Below the pieces are notes generated by a model. It worked only from the letters and a program-made list of their open reading frames with translations. It did no database searches and was not told the origin of the DNA. Both the position numbers and the translations under genes were made by a program. 64,000 nucleotides of DNA. It comes from Cryptomeria japonica (taxonomy: Eukaryota > Streptophyta > Pinopsida > Cupressales > Cupressaceae). Below are positions 36,714 to 49,687 of this stretch, piece by piece. The stretch's first letter is position 1; each line of letters starts with the position of its first letter. The DNA is taken from NCBI RefSeq assembly GCF_030272615.1, contig NC_081412.1, positions 664,976,481 through 665,040,480 of the forward strand, read 5' to 3'.

Positions 36714-37355
36714 GTCTGCAACATATGCATTTGTTGCCATTATAGAAGACAATAATAGAACAACTTTAGAATACCCATTAGCTATTTATGTTTTTTGCAA
36801 TTTGGGTTGGACCCAAACTGGATCTCCATTATCAATCTAATGTGAGAATAAAGAGCAGCAATGGGATGATTATTTACTTAAAGGTCGTGTCATAATATCC
36901 CAAGGATATGGGCCTCCATATGATCTCAAGATTTCTCCCTCAAATTTCCTCCCTACAAACTATGTGTACAAACATTCAACATTTAAATATCTCACTAACT
37001 TGACATTTTAATCATATTAGTTACTAATAAATATTTTTAAATTGCTAGGGGAGAGGAGCCAGAACATGTGCAGGGACCTAAACGTGCGATAGCACTGAGA
37101 CGGTTAGGGGCCCACAGGTGACCGCCTTACCCCCAATACATGTGGACACATGTCCCAACACATGTACAATAATAACATAAAAAATAGACATGTTTTAAAC
37201 CCAAACTTTATCAATCACATTCCAAACATAAAAATTTAAGTACATAATAAAACATTAAAACATCACATAGTCTATCAAAATAATGGTTTCATGTTCAGAT
37301 ATTAAACAATACGTGCTCAATAATGGGACCACAATAAAAACATTAAGTGTTTGCA
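36714..37355. other. Intergenic, GC-rich repeat fragment at 37050-37160
   Basis: AT-rich except for about 110 bases near 37050-37160 (G/C-rich, 'ggcccacaggtgaccgcc') that look like a transposon fragment of unknown class. Confidence 0.3.
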
Positions 37356-37661
37356 TTAAATATTAAGATGATAACAATTCGACCCTTCGGACAACCACGT
37401 TCCACCAAAAAGGGCTGACAAGACAGCAACCCCATGTCGTGTGAGCACCCATTCAGAGTGATGTGGCCACACAAAGGCCTCTTGATGGTCATGGTATGTC
37501 CACGAATGCATATGACTATGGGACCCTTTCACCACCTTTCTGCACCTACCATCCCATCTGTTCAGGTCGAACCAGTCATAAATGGTTACTTGAGCGTCAT
37601 CACTGGTCATATCACCTACATCCATCACACCGACTATGTACGACCATGAATTTAACAACAA
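37356..37661 (-). pseudogene. Minus-strand coding-like fragment, unknown
   Basis: An open frame of 101 codons in a GC-richer patch, rich in Trp, His and Asp (for example TIYDWFDLNRWDGRC and HSHMHSWTYHDH). I do not recognise a family. The composition is unlike chance AT-rich frames nearby, but a transposon-derived or LTR-embedded frame is equally possible. It lies on the same strand as, and downstream of, the fragment at 38042-38700, so the two could be remains of one gene. No clear acceptor precedes it. Confidence 0.3.
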
Positions 37662-38041
37662 AAATAATCAACTTAGCCATAAATGGAAGAAAATGGAGAT
37701 TCAAATTTCAAATGCAACGTAGTTGGTAAAGATATTAAAGAACATCGATTCAAATTCAAATTCTTATATATAAATACTTATACATTCAATCATCCCATTT
37801 CATTCAGTGGAACAAGAAGATAGAGCACAAAGAAGCGAAGATGAGAAACAAGGGAAGAGGAAAAAAAAGACATAGAATTAGGCAAAGCAGTTGACTATTC
37901 CAGGTATTATTCATCTTCAAAAAACCAAAAATTTGTTTTCAAATAACTTGTCTGTTTATAAAAAAAAAAAACCTTACCAAAATTGAATTCAAAAAACATT
38001 CAGCATACAATTCATATTTCTTAGGGACCCCCATGGGCACG
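37662..38041. other. Spacer between two minus-strand fragments
   Basis: AT-rich, with A-runs. If the flanking fragments were one gene this would be its intron; nothing in the sequence proves that. Confidence 0.3.
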
Positions 38042-38700
38042 TTACACTAGAAGTGCACCAAAGTAGAAGTGTACCAACTCATACTTTGGCTTTGGTGGCC
38101 ACTGCTCATCGTCTTCATCCCCACCTCCACTTCCCACCTCTGCACCACCTTCTTTCTCACTCACATATTGATCCAACAATATCCATCTCACGGCTGCTTC
38201 GAACTTCCCAGTTTCCCAGTCATCCCCTACTCTCCATCTAATGAATGGGAAGATGGTACTCCCTCCTCCCTCTTCAGCCACGTTCTGAAGATCAAAACTC
38301 ATTCTAGGGATGGCCCTGTTGAGCAAAGATTGGAGGACAGACAACCATTCCTCCCCAACTATTCCCTGCGACAGCCATGTAATTTTTTCTGGTTTCTTCC
38401 CAATCTCTAGCCCCCATGTCACCACCATACTCACAATATCTACATTGGTGTGGTACCTATGTTATGTTTTCATGAGTTTCTTCCCAATCTCCAGCCCCAT
38501 GTCACTGCCATACTCACAATATCTGCATTGGTGTGGTACCTATGTTCTGTTTTCATGAAACAGTCACCAAGATAAACCTTCAGTGTTGTAAGAAATTATT
38601 CATCGTGGTACTTGAAAATTGACTTCAATCTCTCATCAGATATTTTCCCAACAAATGCAAGTTGATGCCTTGTTGTGAAGAGAGTGAAAGTAGCTTCCAC
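38042..38700 (-). pseudogene. Decayed gene fragment with 84-bp internal duplication
   Basis: On the minus strand, coding-like sequence starts after a plausible splice acceptor ('ggtgtag' before 38700). It reads EATFTLFTTRHQLAFVGK, then SDERLKSIFKYHDE, one TAA (Gln-type), LKVYLGD, and HRYHTNADIVSMAVTWG. An 84-bp segment is then repeated (38476-38558 and 38392-38475; the first copy is one base short, which shifts frame). The frame continues open for 130 codons to 38042 (GEEWLSVLQSLLNRAIPRMS, an acidic Glu/Asp/Gly stretch, then PKPKYELVHFYFG). It ends near a possible donor (GTAACG). I know no family with this pattern. The Met at 38434 is only the first in the open part, not a likely true start. 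Confidence 0.45.
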
Positions 38701-38861
38701 CTACACCTCCCAACTGCTTCCACTCACGTGCACACTAACTGAAATAAACTAAATTCTCCACTCATTGCTTACTTCACCCATATAAATAGATCCATATGAG
38801 GGTTATTTAAGACACCCTCATAAATGCCAACTACAAATTGTGCTCATCAAAATAGCTTCAA
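38701..38861. other. Left flank of the 3.6-kb tandem array
   Basis: Unique DNA with a 'catcaaaat' segment near 38845 that also occurs in the 28-bp sequence found at the internal array junctions. Confidence 0.4.
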
Positions 38862-41800
38862 CAAATTGAAATGCACAATTGAACAAATGTATATAAGTGT
38901 ACATGACTGAAAATGAACCCTCCATCAATGAAAAGCAGTGCCTTCATGCCAATTCGACAAGACATTCAATAATGGGCTCAAATAGCCAATGAAATTGTCA
39001 ATCAAATAGTGGCTCAATGCAACTGACAACAGAAACATCAATATCCAAACATTGAGTGTACATGGATGTATCTACAAACATAATTAAATTAATTGGCAAT
39101 AGGAAATACATATTTATATCTACATAGATATACACCCACAACTGTTGTACATATTTGTAATGTCATATATGTACATACATAGCTGATGTACATAAATGTA
39201 TATATAGAAATGTACCTATATAGGTATTGTACATAAATGTATATACAAATATCTACATATCTCTAGATACAATATTTGTACATACATATATGTACATATA
39301 TGTATGAAAATTTTGGTACCTACCTCTATGTATATATAGATGTGCGTGTTTATACATTAATTTGATTATTATTTATATCATTTTATATCAAACTCTATAC
39401 CCTGTTTGTTTCACTGCATCTACAGAAAACCTTATTATCCTTTAACCGTCTTACTCATGGTTACTGTTATGTCCTAGTTTGGAAATCACCAGTCATTGTT
39501 GCACAATATAGTAATGCACTCATTTCTACATTCCATACTTCAACTTTCTGGTCACATGATATATTTGTAATCTATATCATGATGTGGATTATGATGGAGA
39601 ATTCACAATGATACATTCCATATATCGGACATGGACACAATTGAGCGTGAATGTCTCAAACAGAGATGAATGCTATCAAATAGTTCAAAATTATGAACAC
39701 GATAGGGAGAACTATTTGAAAGCCCATCAAACCCTTACAAATTAGGGTGTTGTTGCAACCCTCCCTGCAAATGATGCAGATGATGAAATCCTAACTTACC
39801 TCCATGAATCTTACCCCTCCTTGCACAAAGCAATTCCACCCACTGAATGGCTTGTTCACATCCCATTTCCATGCATTCGAGCACAGGAAGAGTAGATTGT
39901 GAAGCATGCTTATATTTTTCTAGAGATATTTGTTTGTCCATACCCCTGTGATGATCATCACTTTCCAACCAGATCATCTTTCTATTCAAAATTATTCAAG
40001 GTCAATCGAGAATCATGGCAAACCAACTATGTCAATAGATTTTTCTTATAAAAATATGGTCTAGAAGTTCATCAACGCTCTGTAAATCTATCATGGCAAT
40101 AAACGCTTCGAAGAGTAGTCAATGAGCATATCCCATCATGGATTTTTACCAAAGTATACATTCAACCACATTGTGGTCAAACTAGGTTGCATTCTAATTT
40201 GCCTTGCCAGCTATACAGCCAACAAATTGTTTGGAAGGAAGCCATTCCAACTACACCACCACATCTAGTTGACCCACAAGATTTCGATAACGAATCCCTA
40301 CCAGTGTAAGTTTCCACAAGTAGCTCTAAACCCCTACTATATAAGTCTCCAATAAAGAAAAGCATCTCCAGGTACAAATTCCCAAAAAGATAGCACTTTA
40401 CATAAGGAACCATACTTTTATTGTTCAAGCATTACTGTCATCTTCCACTATCTTGGCATCCGCTCCTTACTTGTACAACGGTGCCATGTCAAGAATCAAA
40501 GTTAATATCATTCAGTAGGCATCGATTTACAACATCACTTTGTTAGTTGGTTCCATCTCAATGTAACCCATGCTGTACTATATATATGTTTGCAGGTTAC
40601 ATTTAAAATTCCAAAAATATTTCATACATACTGTACAATTCATATCGATCTGTATATTTGTCATGGAAATACAACTAACGTACAATTTATTACTGTTCTC
40701 CGCAAATGAGGAAGGCAAATAAGATGTTTTCCTATGGTGCAAAGAACAGAGAATTGACAAGGTTTCCATCACATAAAAGAGGTGTGAAGTTCCCAGTTGA
40801 GCCATAGACCCCGTCTCCTAATGTGGTCGAAGCAGAGCCTATACCCCATCACAAGAGGATCAGGAACCAAAACTTGTCCGACCACCCATAGTGGATGTTA
40901 CTGCTTCTTCAACTGGAAGGAATTTTACAAGGCCACAAAAGCTATGGTCGGCTTCTTCCATGTAGAGTGCAATCCATGATGTAGAAGAAAATAACATTTC
41001 TATCAAGTCTACATCGAATAAGTTGGGCATCCCAACTGCGATAGTGACAAAATGGCTGGGTGGTCTAACAACCACATTCAAGAAATGTCCCCCAACCATC
41101 CTCACTATTTAAGAGGAAGAAGAGATTGTTGAGTAGTGCCAATAGATGGTAGTTGTTGGTCGTGGCCTAGAGATCTTGAACTTGAAGGAAGTTGGGGCAT
41201 AGATTTGTTAGGGTAGACCCAACCCTTTCAAGGATGGCATGCTCAGGGAAGTCATGGTGGATTGGTTTTAAAGCCTGACATCCAAAACTCACTTGTGGAT
41301 AGCTAAAGGCCTGACATGGTCAGGTGGTAGTGCCACTTCCCATTGGATGTTCTGGAATGTATCTTCAAGCGAGGAAGGGCTTCGTTGGTGTATTCTTGGT
41401 TCTTGGTTCATGTACCAGCTCATGTTCGTGATCATTGTTCAGTTGAGACCTTGTGGTCATTGTATCAAACTTTTGTATAACCTTGATATTGTAACTTTGT
41501 AATCTGTGGTATTTGTGGTAACCCTGTATTTATGGATATTGTAAAAGGGAATCATTGGAATGTTTGTTAATTCAGTTTCTTTTCTCTTTTGTATATATGA
41601 ACTATGGGAAATGAATGCATTGGAGTACTTGAATCTTTCATTATGGAATTTAGATGTATGTGTAGATTTTATCTTAAACATATATTTTTTCCTAATTAGT
41701 TGAACAATAGGATTTTCTATGGTGTTATTATAATCTACAAATTAATCTTTGTTGGTAACCCTTAGGAAATCATGTGTTAGTCTTCCGCTATGTTATTAGA

Positions 41801-42470
41801 CGTGCAATGGTTATAATTAGTGCACTTGTACTTTTAAAAAAAAAAATTATTACACCTTTTAGTTGCCTAGTTGTATTGTTTTCCTTTAGGGTTTCTGGTG
41901 GGGTATTAATCTCTACCCCATACACATGCAACACCCCATTATCCCAATTACTCATAAATAAATCTGTGAGCTGATGGTTTTGTCCATTAAGTTTTTGAGC
42001 AAAGGGCTCTATTCCCACATCCAAAATTTCCCTCCAAACCTCCTCATTTTCTCCCAAATATCATAGGAGGATAGATCCATTATATTTTTGTCTCCCACAA
42101 TTATGATAATGCTTCTATGATTTTTTTAGACTACACCAAAACCAGGCTTCAGGTCAACGCAAAGAAAACAAAGCCACATGAACAATCTAGAAACTCACCT
42201 TTGTTCCTTTCTACGAAAAGACCTACACATGTGATCTTTCATCATTAATGTTTGAGAAAAGAGATATTTTTAGTGTCCTTCCTCGCCAACTCACACACCT
42301 AAAATGGCAAGGAATCCCCTTCCTACCACCACTTTTCATCATCTCTAACCACACCTAGATTAGCCATGTAGTTAGTTGGCCTATTACCCTCCCTCAAAAC
42401 ATGAGATTGTTCCTACCTTTTCTGGTCAAGGTTTCATATGAAGGATAAGTTCAATTCAAACATCAAAATC
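38862..42470 (+). repeat. Array unit 1
   Basis: 3609 bp. Block order: TGTACATA-rich palindromic DNA (about 39090-39345); decayed ORF (39515-40722); GC-moderate region (40797-41316); LTR-related stretch (41317-41905); tail with the minus-strand frame MGENEEVWREIL at 42057; 28-bp junction segment. It differs from the others at scattered single bases, for example 'cacaggaagag' at 39883 against 'cacagcaagag'. Confidence 0.93.
39515..40722 (+). pseudogene. Decayed ORF of array unit 1, with intron-like gap
   Basis: I do not recognise the protein. One frame runs from about 39515 to 40305, with five stops (TGA, two TAG, two TAA) in about 264 codons. It includes HSIYRTWTQLSVNVSNRDE, DADDEILTYLHESYPSLHKA, EWLVHIPFPC, YIQPHCGQTRLHSNLPCQLY and WKEAIPTTPPHL. 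At 40306 there is a good donor (AGT before GTAAGT) and at 40595 a good acceptor (TTTGCAG). Splicing them keeps the frame open for 42 more codons to TAA 40722. Frame continuity, Gln- and Arg-type stops and consensus splice sites argue for a once real gene or transposon ORF. A later + strand frame (40797-40979) may be another exon. Confidence 0.5.
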
Positions 42471-45400
42471 CAAATTGAAATTCACAATTGAACAAATGTA
42501 TATAAGTGTACATGACTGAAAATGAACCCTCCATCAATGAAAAGCAGTGCCTTCATGCCAATTCGACAAGACATTCAATAATGGGCTCAAATAGCCAATG
42601 AAATTGTCAATCAAATAGTGACTCAATGCAACTGACAACAGAAACATCAATATCCAAACATTGAGTCTACATGGATGTATCTACAAACATAACTAAATTA
42701 ATTGGCAATAGGAAATACATATTTATATCTACATAGATATACACCCACAACTGTTGTACATATTTGTAATGTCATATATGTACATACATAGCTGATGTAC
42801 ATAAATGTATATATAGAAATGTACCTATATAGGTATTGTACATAAATGTATATACAAATATCTACATATCTCTAGATACAATATTTGTACATACATATAT
42901 GTACATATATGTATGAAAATTTTGGTACCTTGCTCTATGTATATATAGATGTGCGTGTTTATACATTAATTTGATTATTATTTATATCATTTTATATCAA
43001 ACTCTATACCCTGTTTGTTTCACTGCATCTACAGAAAACCTTATTATCCTTTAACCGTCCTACTCATGGTTACTGTTATGTCCTAGTTTGGAAATCACCA
43101 GTCATTGTTGCACAATATAGTAATGCACTCATTTCTACATTCCATACTTCAACTTTCTGGTCACATGATATATTTGTAATCTATATCATGATGTGGATTA
43201 TGATGGAGAAGTCACAATGATACATTCCATATATCGGACATGGACACAATTGAGCGTGAATGTCTCAAACGGAGATGAATGCTATCAAATAGTTCAAAAT
43301 TATGAACATGATAGGGAGAACTATTTGAAAGCCCATCAAACCCTTACAAATTAGGGTGTTCTTGCAACCCTCCCTGCAAATGATGCAGATGATGAAATCC
43401 TAACTTACCTCCATGAATCTTACCCCTCCTTGCACAAAGCAATTCCACCCACTGAATGGCTTGTTCACATCCCATTTCCATGCATTCGAGCACAGCAAGA
43501 GTAGATTGTGAAGCATGCTTATATTTTTCTAGAGATATTTGTTTGTCCATACCCCTGTGATGATCATCACTTTCCAACCAGATCATCTTTCTATTCAAAA
43601 TTATTCAAGGTCAATCGAGAATCATGGCAAACCAACTATGTCAATAGATTTTGCTTATAAAAATATGGTCTAGAAGTTCATCAAAGCTCTGTAAATCTAT
43701 CATGGCAATAAACGCTTCGAAGAGTAGTCAATGAGCATATCCCATCATGGATTTTTACCAAAGTATACATTCAACCACATTGTGGTCAAACTAGGTTGCA
43801 TTCTAATTTGCCTTGCCAGCTATACAAACAACAAATTGTTTGGAAGGAAGCCATTCCAACTACACCACCACATCTAGTTGACCCACAAGATTTCAATAAC
43901 GAATCCCTACCAGTGTAAGTTTCCACAAGTAGCTCTAAACCCCTACTATATAAGTCTCCAATAAAGAAAAGCATCTCCAGGCACAAATTCCCAAAAAGAT
44001 AGCACTTTACATAAGGAACCATACTTCTATTGTTCAAGCATTACTGTCAACTTACACTATCTTGGCATCCGCTCCTTACTTGTACAACGGTGCCATGTCA
44101 AGAATCAAAGTTAATATCATTCAGCAGGCATCGATTTACAACATCACTTTGTTAGTTGGTTCCATCTCAATGTAACCCATGCTGTACTATATTTATGTTT
44201 GCAGGTTACATTTAAAATTCCAAAAATATTTCATACATACTGTACAATTCATATCGATCTGTATATTTGTCATGGAAATACAACTAACGTACAATTTATT
44301 ACTGTTCTCCGCAAATGAGGAAGGCAAATAAGATGTTTTCCTATGGTGCAAAGAACAAAGAATTGACAAGGTTTCCATCACATAAAAGAGGTGTGAAGTT
44401 CCCAGTTGAGCCATAGACCCCGTCTCCTAATGTGGTCGAAGCAGAGCCTATACCCCATCACTAGAGGATCAGGAACCAAAACTTGTCCGACCACCCATAG
44501 TGGATGTTACTGCTTCTTCAACTGGAAGGAATTTTACAAGGCCACAAAAGCTATGGTCGGCTTCTTCCATGTAGATTGCAATCCATGATGTAGAAGAAAA
44601 TGACATTTCTATCAAGTCTACATCGAATAAGTTGGGCATCCCAACTGCGATAGTGACAAAATGGTTGGGTGGTCTAACAACCACATTCAAGAAATTTCCC
44701 CCAACCATCCTCACTATTAAAGAGGAAGAAGAGATTGTTGAGTAGTGCCAATAGATGGTAGTTGTTGGTCGTGGCCTGGAGATCTTGAACTTGAAGGAAG
44801 GTGGGGCATAGATTTGTGAGGGTAGACCCAACCCTTTCAAGGATGGCATGCTCAGGAAAGTCATGGTGGATTGGTTTTAAAGCCTGACATCCAGAACTCA
44901 CTTGTGGATAGCTAAAGGCCTGACATGGTCAGGTGGTAGTGCCACTTCCCATTGGATGTTCTGGAATGTATCTTCAAGCGAGGAAGGGCTTCGTTGGTGT
45001 ATTCTTGGTTCTTGGTTCATGTACCAGCTCATGTTCATGATCGTTGTCCAGTTGAGACCTTGTGGTCATTGTATCAAACTTTTGTATAACCTTGATATTG
45101 TAACTTTGTAATCTGTGGTATTTGTGGTAACCATGTATTTATGGATATTGTAAAAGGGAATCATTGGAATGTTTGTTATTTCAGTTTCTTCTCTCTTTTG
45201 TATATATGAACTATGGGAAATGAATGCATTGGAGTACTTGAATCTTTCATTATGGAATTTAGATGTATGTGTAGATTTTATCTTAAACATATATTTTTTC
45301 CTAATTAGTTGAACAATAGGATTTTCTATGGTGTTATTATAATCTACAAATTAATCTTTGTTGGTAACCCTTAGGAAATCATGTGTTAGTCTTCCGCTAT

Positions 45401-46078
45401 GTTATTAGACGTGCAATGGTTATAATTAGTGCACTTGTACTTTAAAAAAAAAAATTATTACACCTTTTAGTTGCCTAGTTGTATTGTTTTCCTTTAGGGT
45501 TTCTGGTGGGGTATTACTCTCTACCCCATACACATGCAACACCCCATTATCCCAATTACTCATAAATAAATCTGAGAGCTGATGGTTTTGTCCATTAAGT
45601 TTTTGAGCAAAGGGCTCTATTCCCGCATCCAAAATTTCCCTCCAAACCTCCTCATTTTCTCCCAAATATCATAGGAGGATAGATCCATTATATTTTTGTC
45701 TCCCACAATTATGATAATGCTTCTATGATTTTTTTAGACTACACCAAAACCAGGCTTCAGGTCAACGCAAAGAAAACAAAGCCACGTGAACAATCTAGAA
45801 ACTCACCTTTGTTCCTTTCTACGAAAAGACCTACACATGTGATCTTTCATCATTAATGTTTGATAAAAGAGATATTTTTAGTTTCCTTCCTCGCCAACTC
45901 ACACACCTAAAATGGCAAGGAATCCCCTTCCTACCACCACTTTTCATCATCTCTAACCACACCTAGATTAGCCATGTAGTTAGTTGGCCTATTACCCTCC
46001 CTCAAAACATGAGATTGTTCCTACCTTTTCTGGTCAAGGTTTCATATGAAGGATAAGTTCAATTGAAACATCCAAATC
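42471..46078 (+). repeat. Array unit 2
   Basis: 3608 bp, same block order as unit 1. Private variants include 'gggtgttcttgc' near 43357 and 'gaaatttccccc' near 44692. Ends with the 28-bp junction segment. Confidence 0.93.
43124..44331 (+). pseudogene. Decayed ORF of array unit 2
   Basis: Copy of the unit 1 ORF at +3609, with the same in-frame stops, the donor at 43915 and the acceptor TTTGCAG about 290 bases later. Shared stops mean the ORF was dead before the array grew. Confidence 0.5.
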
Positions 46079-49000
46079 CAAATTGAAATGCACAATTGAA
46101 CAAACGTATATAAGTGTACATGACTGAAAATGAACCCTCCATCAATGAAAAGCAGTGCCTTCATGCCAATTCGACAAGACATTCAATAATGGGCTCAAAT
46201 AGCCAATGAAATTGTCAATCAAATAGTGACTCAATGCAACTGACAACAGAAACATCAATATCCAAACATTGAGTCTACATGGATGTATCTACAAACATAA
46301 TTAAATTAATTGGCAATAGGAAATACATATTTATATCTACATAGATATACACCCACAACTGTTGTACATATTTGTAATGTCATATATGTACATACATAGC
46401 TGATGTACATAAATGTATATATAGAAATGTACCTATATAGGTATTGTACATAAATGTATATACAAATATCTACATATCTCTAGATACAATATTTGTACAT
46501 ACATATATGTACATATATGTATGAAAATTTTGGTACCTTGCTCTATGTATATATAGATGTCCGTGTTTATACATTAATTTGATTATTATTTATATCATTT
46601 TATATCAAACTCTATACCCTGTTTGTTTCACTGCATCTACCGAAAACCTTATTATCCTTTAAACGTCTTACTCATGGTTACTGTTATGTCCTAGTTTGGA
46701 AATCACCAGTCATTGTTGCACAATATAGTAATGCACTCATTTCTACATTCCATACTTCAACTTTCTGGTCACATGATATATTTGTAATCTATATCATGAT
46801 GTGGATTATGATGGAGAAGTCACAATGATACATTCCATATATCGGACATGGACACAATTGAGTGTGAATGTCTCAAACAGAGATGAATGCTATCAAATAG
46901 TTCAAAATTATGAACAGGATAGGGAGAACTATTTGAAAGCCCATCAAACCCTTACAAATTAGGGTGTTGTTGCAACCCTCCCTGCAAATGATGTAGATGA
47001 TGAAATCCTAACTTACCTCCATGAATCTTACCCCTCCTTGCACAAAGCAATTCCACCCACTGAATGCCTTGTTCACATCCCATTTCCATGCATTCGAGCA
47101 CAGCAAGAGTAGATTGTGAAGCATGCTTATATTTTTCTAGAGATATTTGTTTGTCCATACCCCTGTGATGATCATCACTTTCCAACCAGATCATCTTTCT
47201 ATTCAAAATTATTCAAGGTCAATCGAGAATCATGGCAAACCAACTATGTCAATAGATTTTTCTTATAAAAATATGGTCTAGAAGTTCATCAAAGCTCTGT
47301 AAATCTATCATGGCAATAAATGCTTCGAAGAGTAGTCAATGAGCATATCCCATCATGGATTTTTACCAAAGTATACATTCAACCACATTGTGGTCAAACT
47401 AGGTTGCATTCTAATTTGCCTTGCCAGCTATACAGCCAACAAATTGTTTGGAAGGAAGCCATTCCAACTACACCACCACATCTAGTTGACCCACAAGATT
47501 TCAATAACGAATCCCTACCAGTGTAAGTTTCCACAAGTAGCTCTAAACCCCTACTATATAAGTCTCCAATAAAGAAAAGCATCTCCAGGCACAAATTCCC
47601 AAAAAGATAGCACTTTACATAAGGAACCATACTTCTATTGTTCAAGCATTACTGTCATCTTACACTATCTTGGCATCCGCTCCTTACTTGTACAACGGTG
47701 CCATGTAAAGAATCAAAATTAATATCATTCAGCGGGCATCGATTTACAACATCACTTTGTTAGTTGGTTCCATCTCAATGTAACCCATGCTGTACTATAT
47801 ATATGTTTGCAGGTTACATTTAAAATTCCAAAAATATTTCATACATACTGTACAATTCATATCGATCTGTATATTTGTCATGGAAATACAACTAACGTAC
47901 AATTTATTACTGTTCTCCGCAAATGAGGAAGGCAAATAAGATGTTTTCCTATGGTGCAAAGAACAGAGAATTGACAAGGTTTCCATCACATAAAAGAGGT
48001 GTGAAGTTCCCAGTTGAGCCATAGACCCCGTCTCCTAATGTGGTCGAAGCAGAGCCTATACCCCATCACTAGAGGATCAGGAACCAAAACTTGTCCGACC
48101 GCCCATAGTGGATGTTACTGCTTCTTCAACTGGAAGGAATTTTACAAGGCCACAAAAGCTATGGTCGGCTTCTTCCATGTAGAGTGCAATCCATGATGTA
48201 GAAGAAAATGACATTTCTATCAAGTCTACATCGAATAAGTTGGGCATCCCAACTACGATAGTGACAAAATGGTTGGGTGGTCTAACAACCACATTCAAGA
48301 AATGTCCCCCAACCATCCTCACTATTTAAGAGGAAGAAGAGATTGTTGAGTAGTGCCAATAGATGGTAGTTGTTGGTCATGGCCTGGAGATGTTGAACTT
48401 GAAGGAAGCTGGGGCATAGATTTGTGAGGGTAGACCCAACCCTTTCAAGGATGGCATGCTCAGGGAAGTCATGGTGGATTGGTTTTAAAGCCTGACATCC
48501 AAAACTCACTTGTGGATAGCTAAAGGCCTGACATGGTCAGGTGGTAGTGCCACTTCCCATTGGATGTTCTGGAATGTATCTTCAAGCGAGGAAGGGCTTC
48601 GTTGGTGTGTTATTGATTCTTGGTTCATGTACCAGCTCATGTTCGTGATTATTGTTCAGCTGAGACCTTGTGGTCATTGTATCAAACTTTTGTATAACCT
48701 TGATATTGTAACTTTGTAATCTGTGGTATTTGTGGTAACCATGTATTTATGGATATTGTAAAAGGGAATCATTGGAATGTTTGTTAATTCATTTTCTTTT
48801 CTCTTTTGTATATATGAACTATGGGAAATGAATGCATTGGAGTACTTGAATCTTTCATTATGGAATTTAGATGTATGTGTAGATTTTATCTTAAACATAT
48901 ATTTTTTCCTAATTAGTTGAACAATAGGATTTTCTATGGTGTTATTATAATCTACGAATTAATCTTTGTTGGTAACCCTTAGGAAATCATGTGTTAGTCT

Positions 49001-49687
49001 TCTGCTATGTTATTAGACGTGCAATGGTTATAATTAGTGCACTTGTACTTTAAAAAAAAAAAATTATTACACCTTTTAGTTGCCTAGTTGTATTGTTTTC
49101 CTTTAGGGTTTCTGGTGGGGTATTACTCTCTACCCCATACACATGAAACACCCCATTATCCCAATTACTCATAAATAAATCTGTGAGCTGATGGTTTTGT
49201 CCATTAAGTTTTTGAGCAAAGGGCTCTATTCCCGCATCCAAAATTTCCCTCCAAACCTCCTCATTTTCTCCCAAATATCATAGGAGGATAGATCCATTAT
49301 ATTTTTGTCTCCCCCAATTATGATAATGCTTCTATGATTTTTTTAGACTACACCAAAACCAGGCTTCAGGTCAACGCAAAGAAAACAAAGCCACATGAAC
49401 AATCTAGAAACTCACCTTTGTTCCTTTCTACGAAAAGACCTACACATGTGATCTTTCATCATTACTGTTTGAGAAAAGAGATATTTTTAGTGTCCTTCCT
49501 TGCCAACTCACACACCTAAAATGGCAAGGAATCCCCTTCCTACCACCACTTTTCATCATCTCTAACCACACCTAGATTAGCCATGTAGTTAGTTGGCCTA
49601 TTACCCTCCCTCAAAACATGAGATTGTTCCTACCTTTTCTGGTCAAGGTTTTATATGAAGGATAAGTTCAATTCAAACATCAAAATC
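46079..49687 (+). repeat. Array unit 3
   Basis: 3609 bp, same block order. Private variants include 'gaatgccttg' near 47064 and 'ggtgtgttattg' near 48604. Ends with the 28-bp junction segment. Confidence 0.93.
46732..47939 (+). pseudogene. Decayed ORF of array unit 3
   Basis: Copy of the unit 1 ORF at +7217, with donor GT at 47523. In this copy the second TAA region reads 'caataaatgc', where the others have 'caataaacgc'. The open segment 47320-47526 is part of this frame. Confidence 0.5.

Noticed and set aside
39735..39989. An 84-codon minus-strand frame (MNRKMIWLESDDHHRG...) recurring four times at 3.6-kb spacing, and several others repeating likewise
   Set aside because: They recur because the DNA unit is tandemly repeated, not because of a gene family. 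This one lies opposite the better-supported + strand ORF, and the stop-free run on this strand mirrors that coding sequence.
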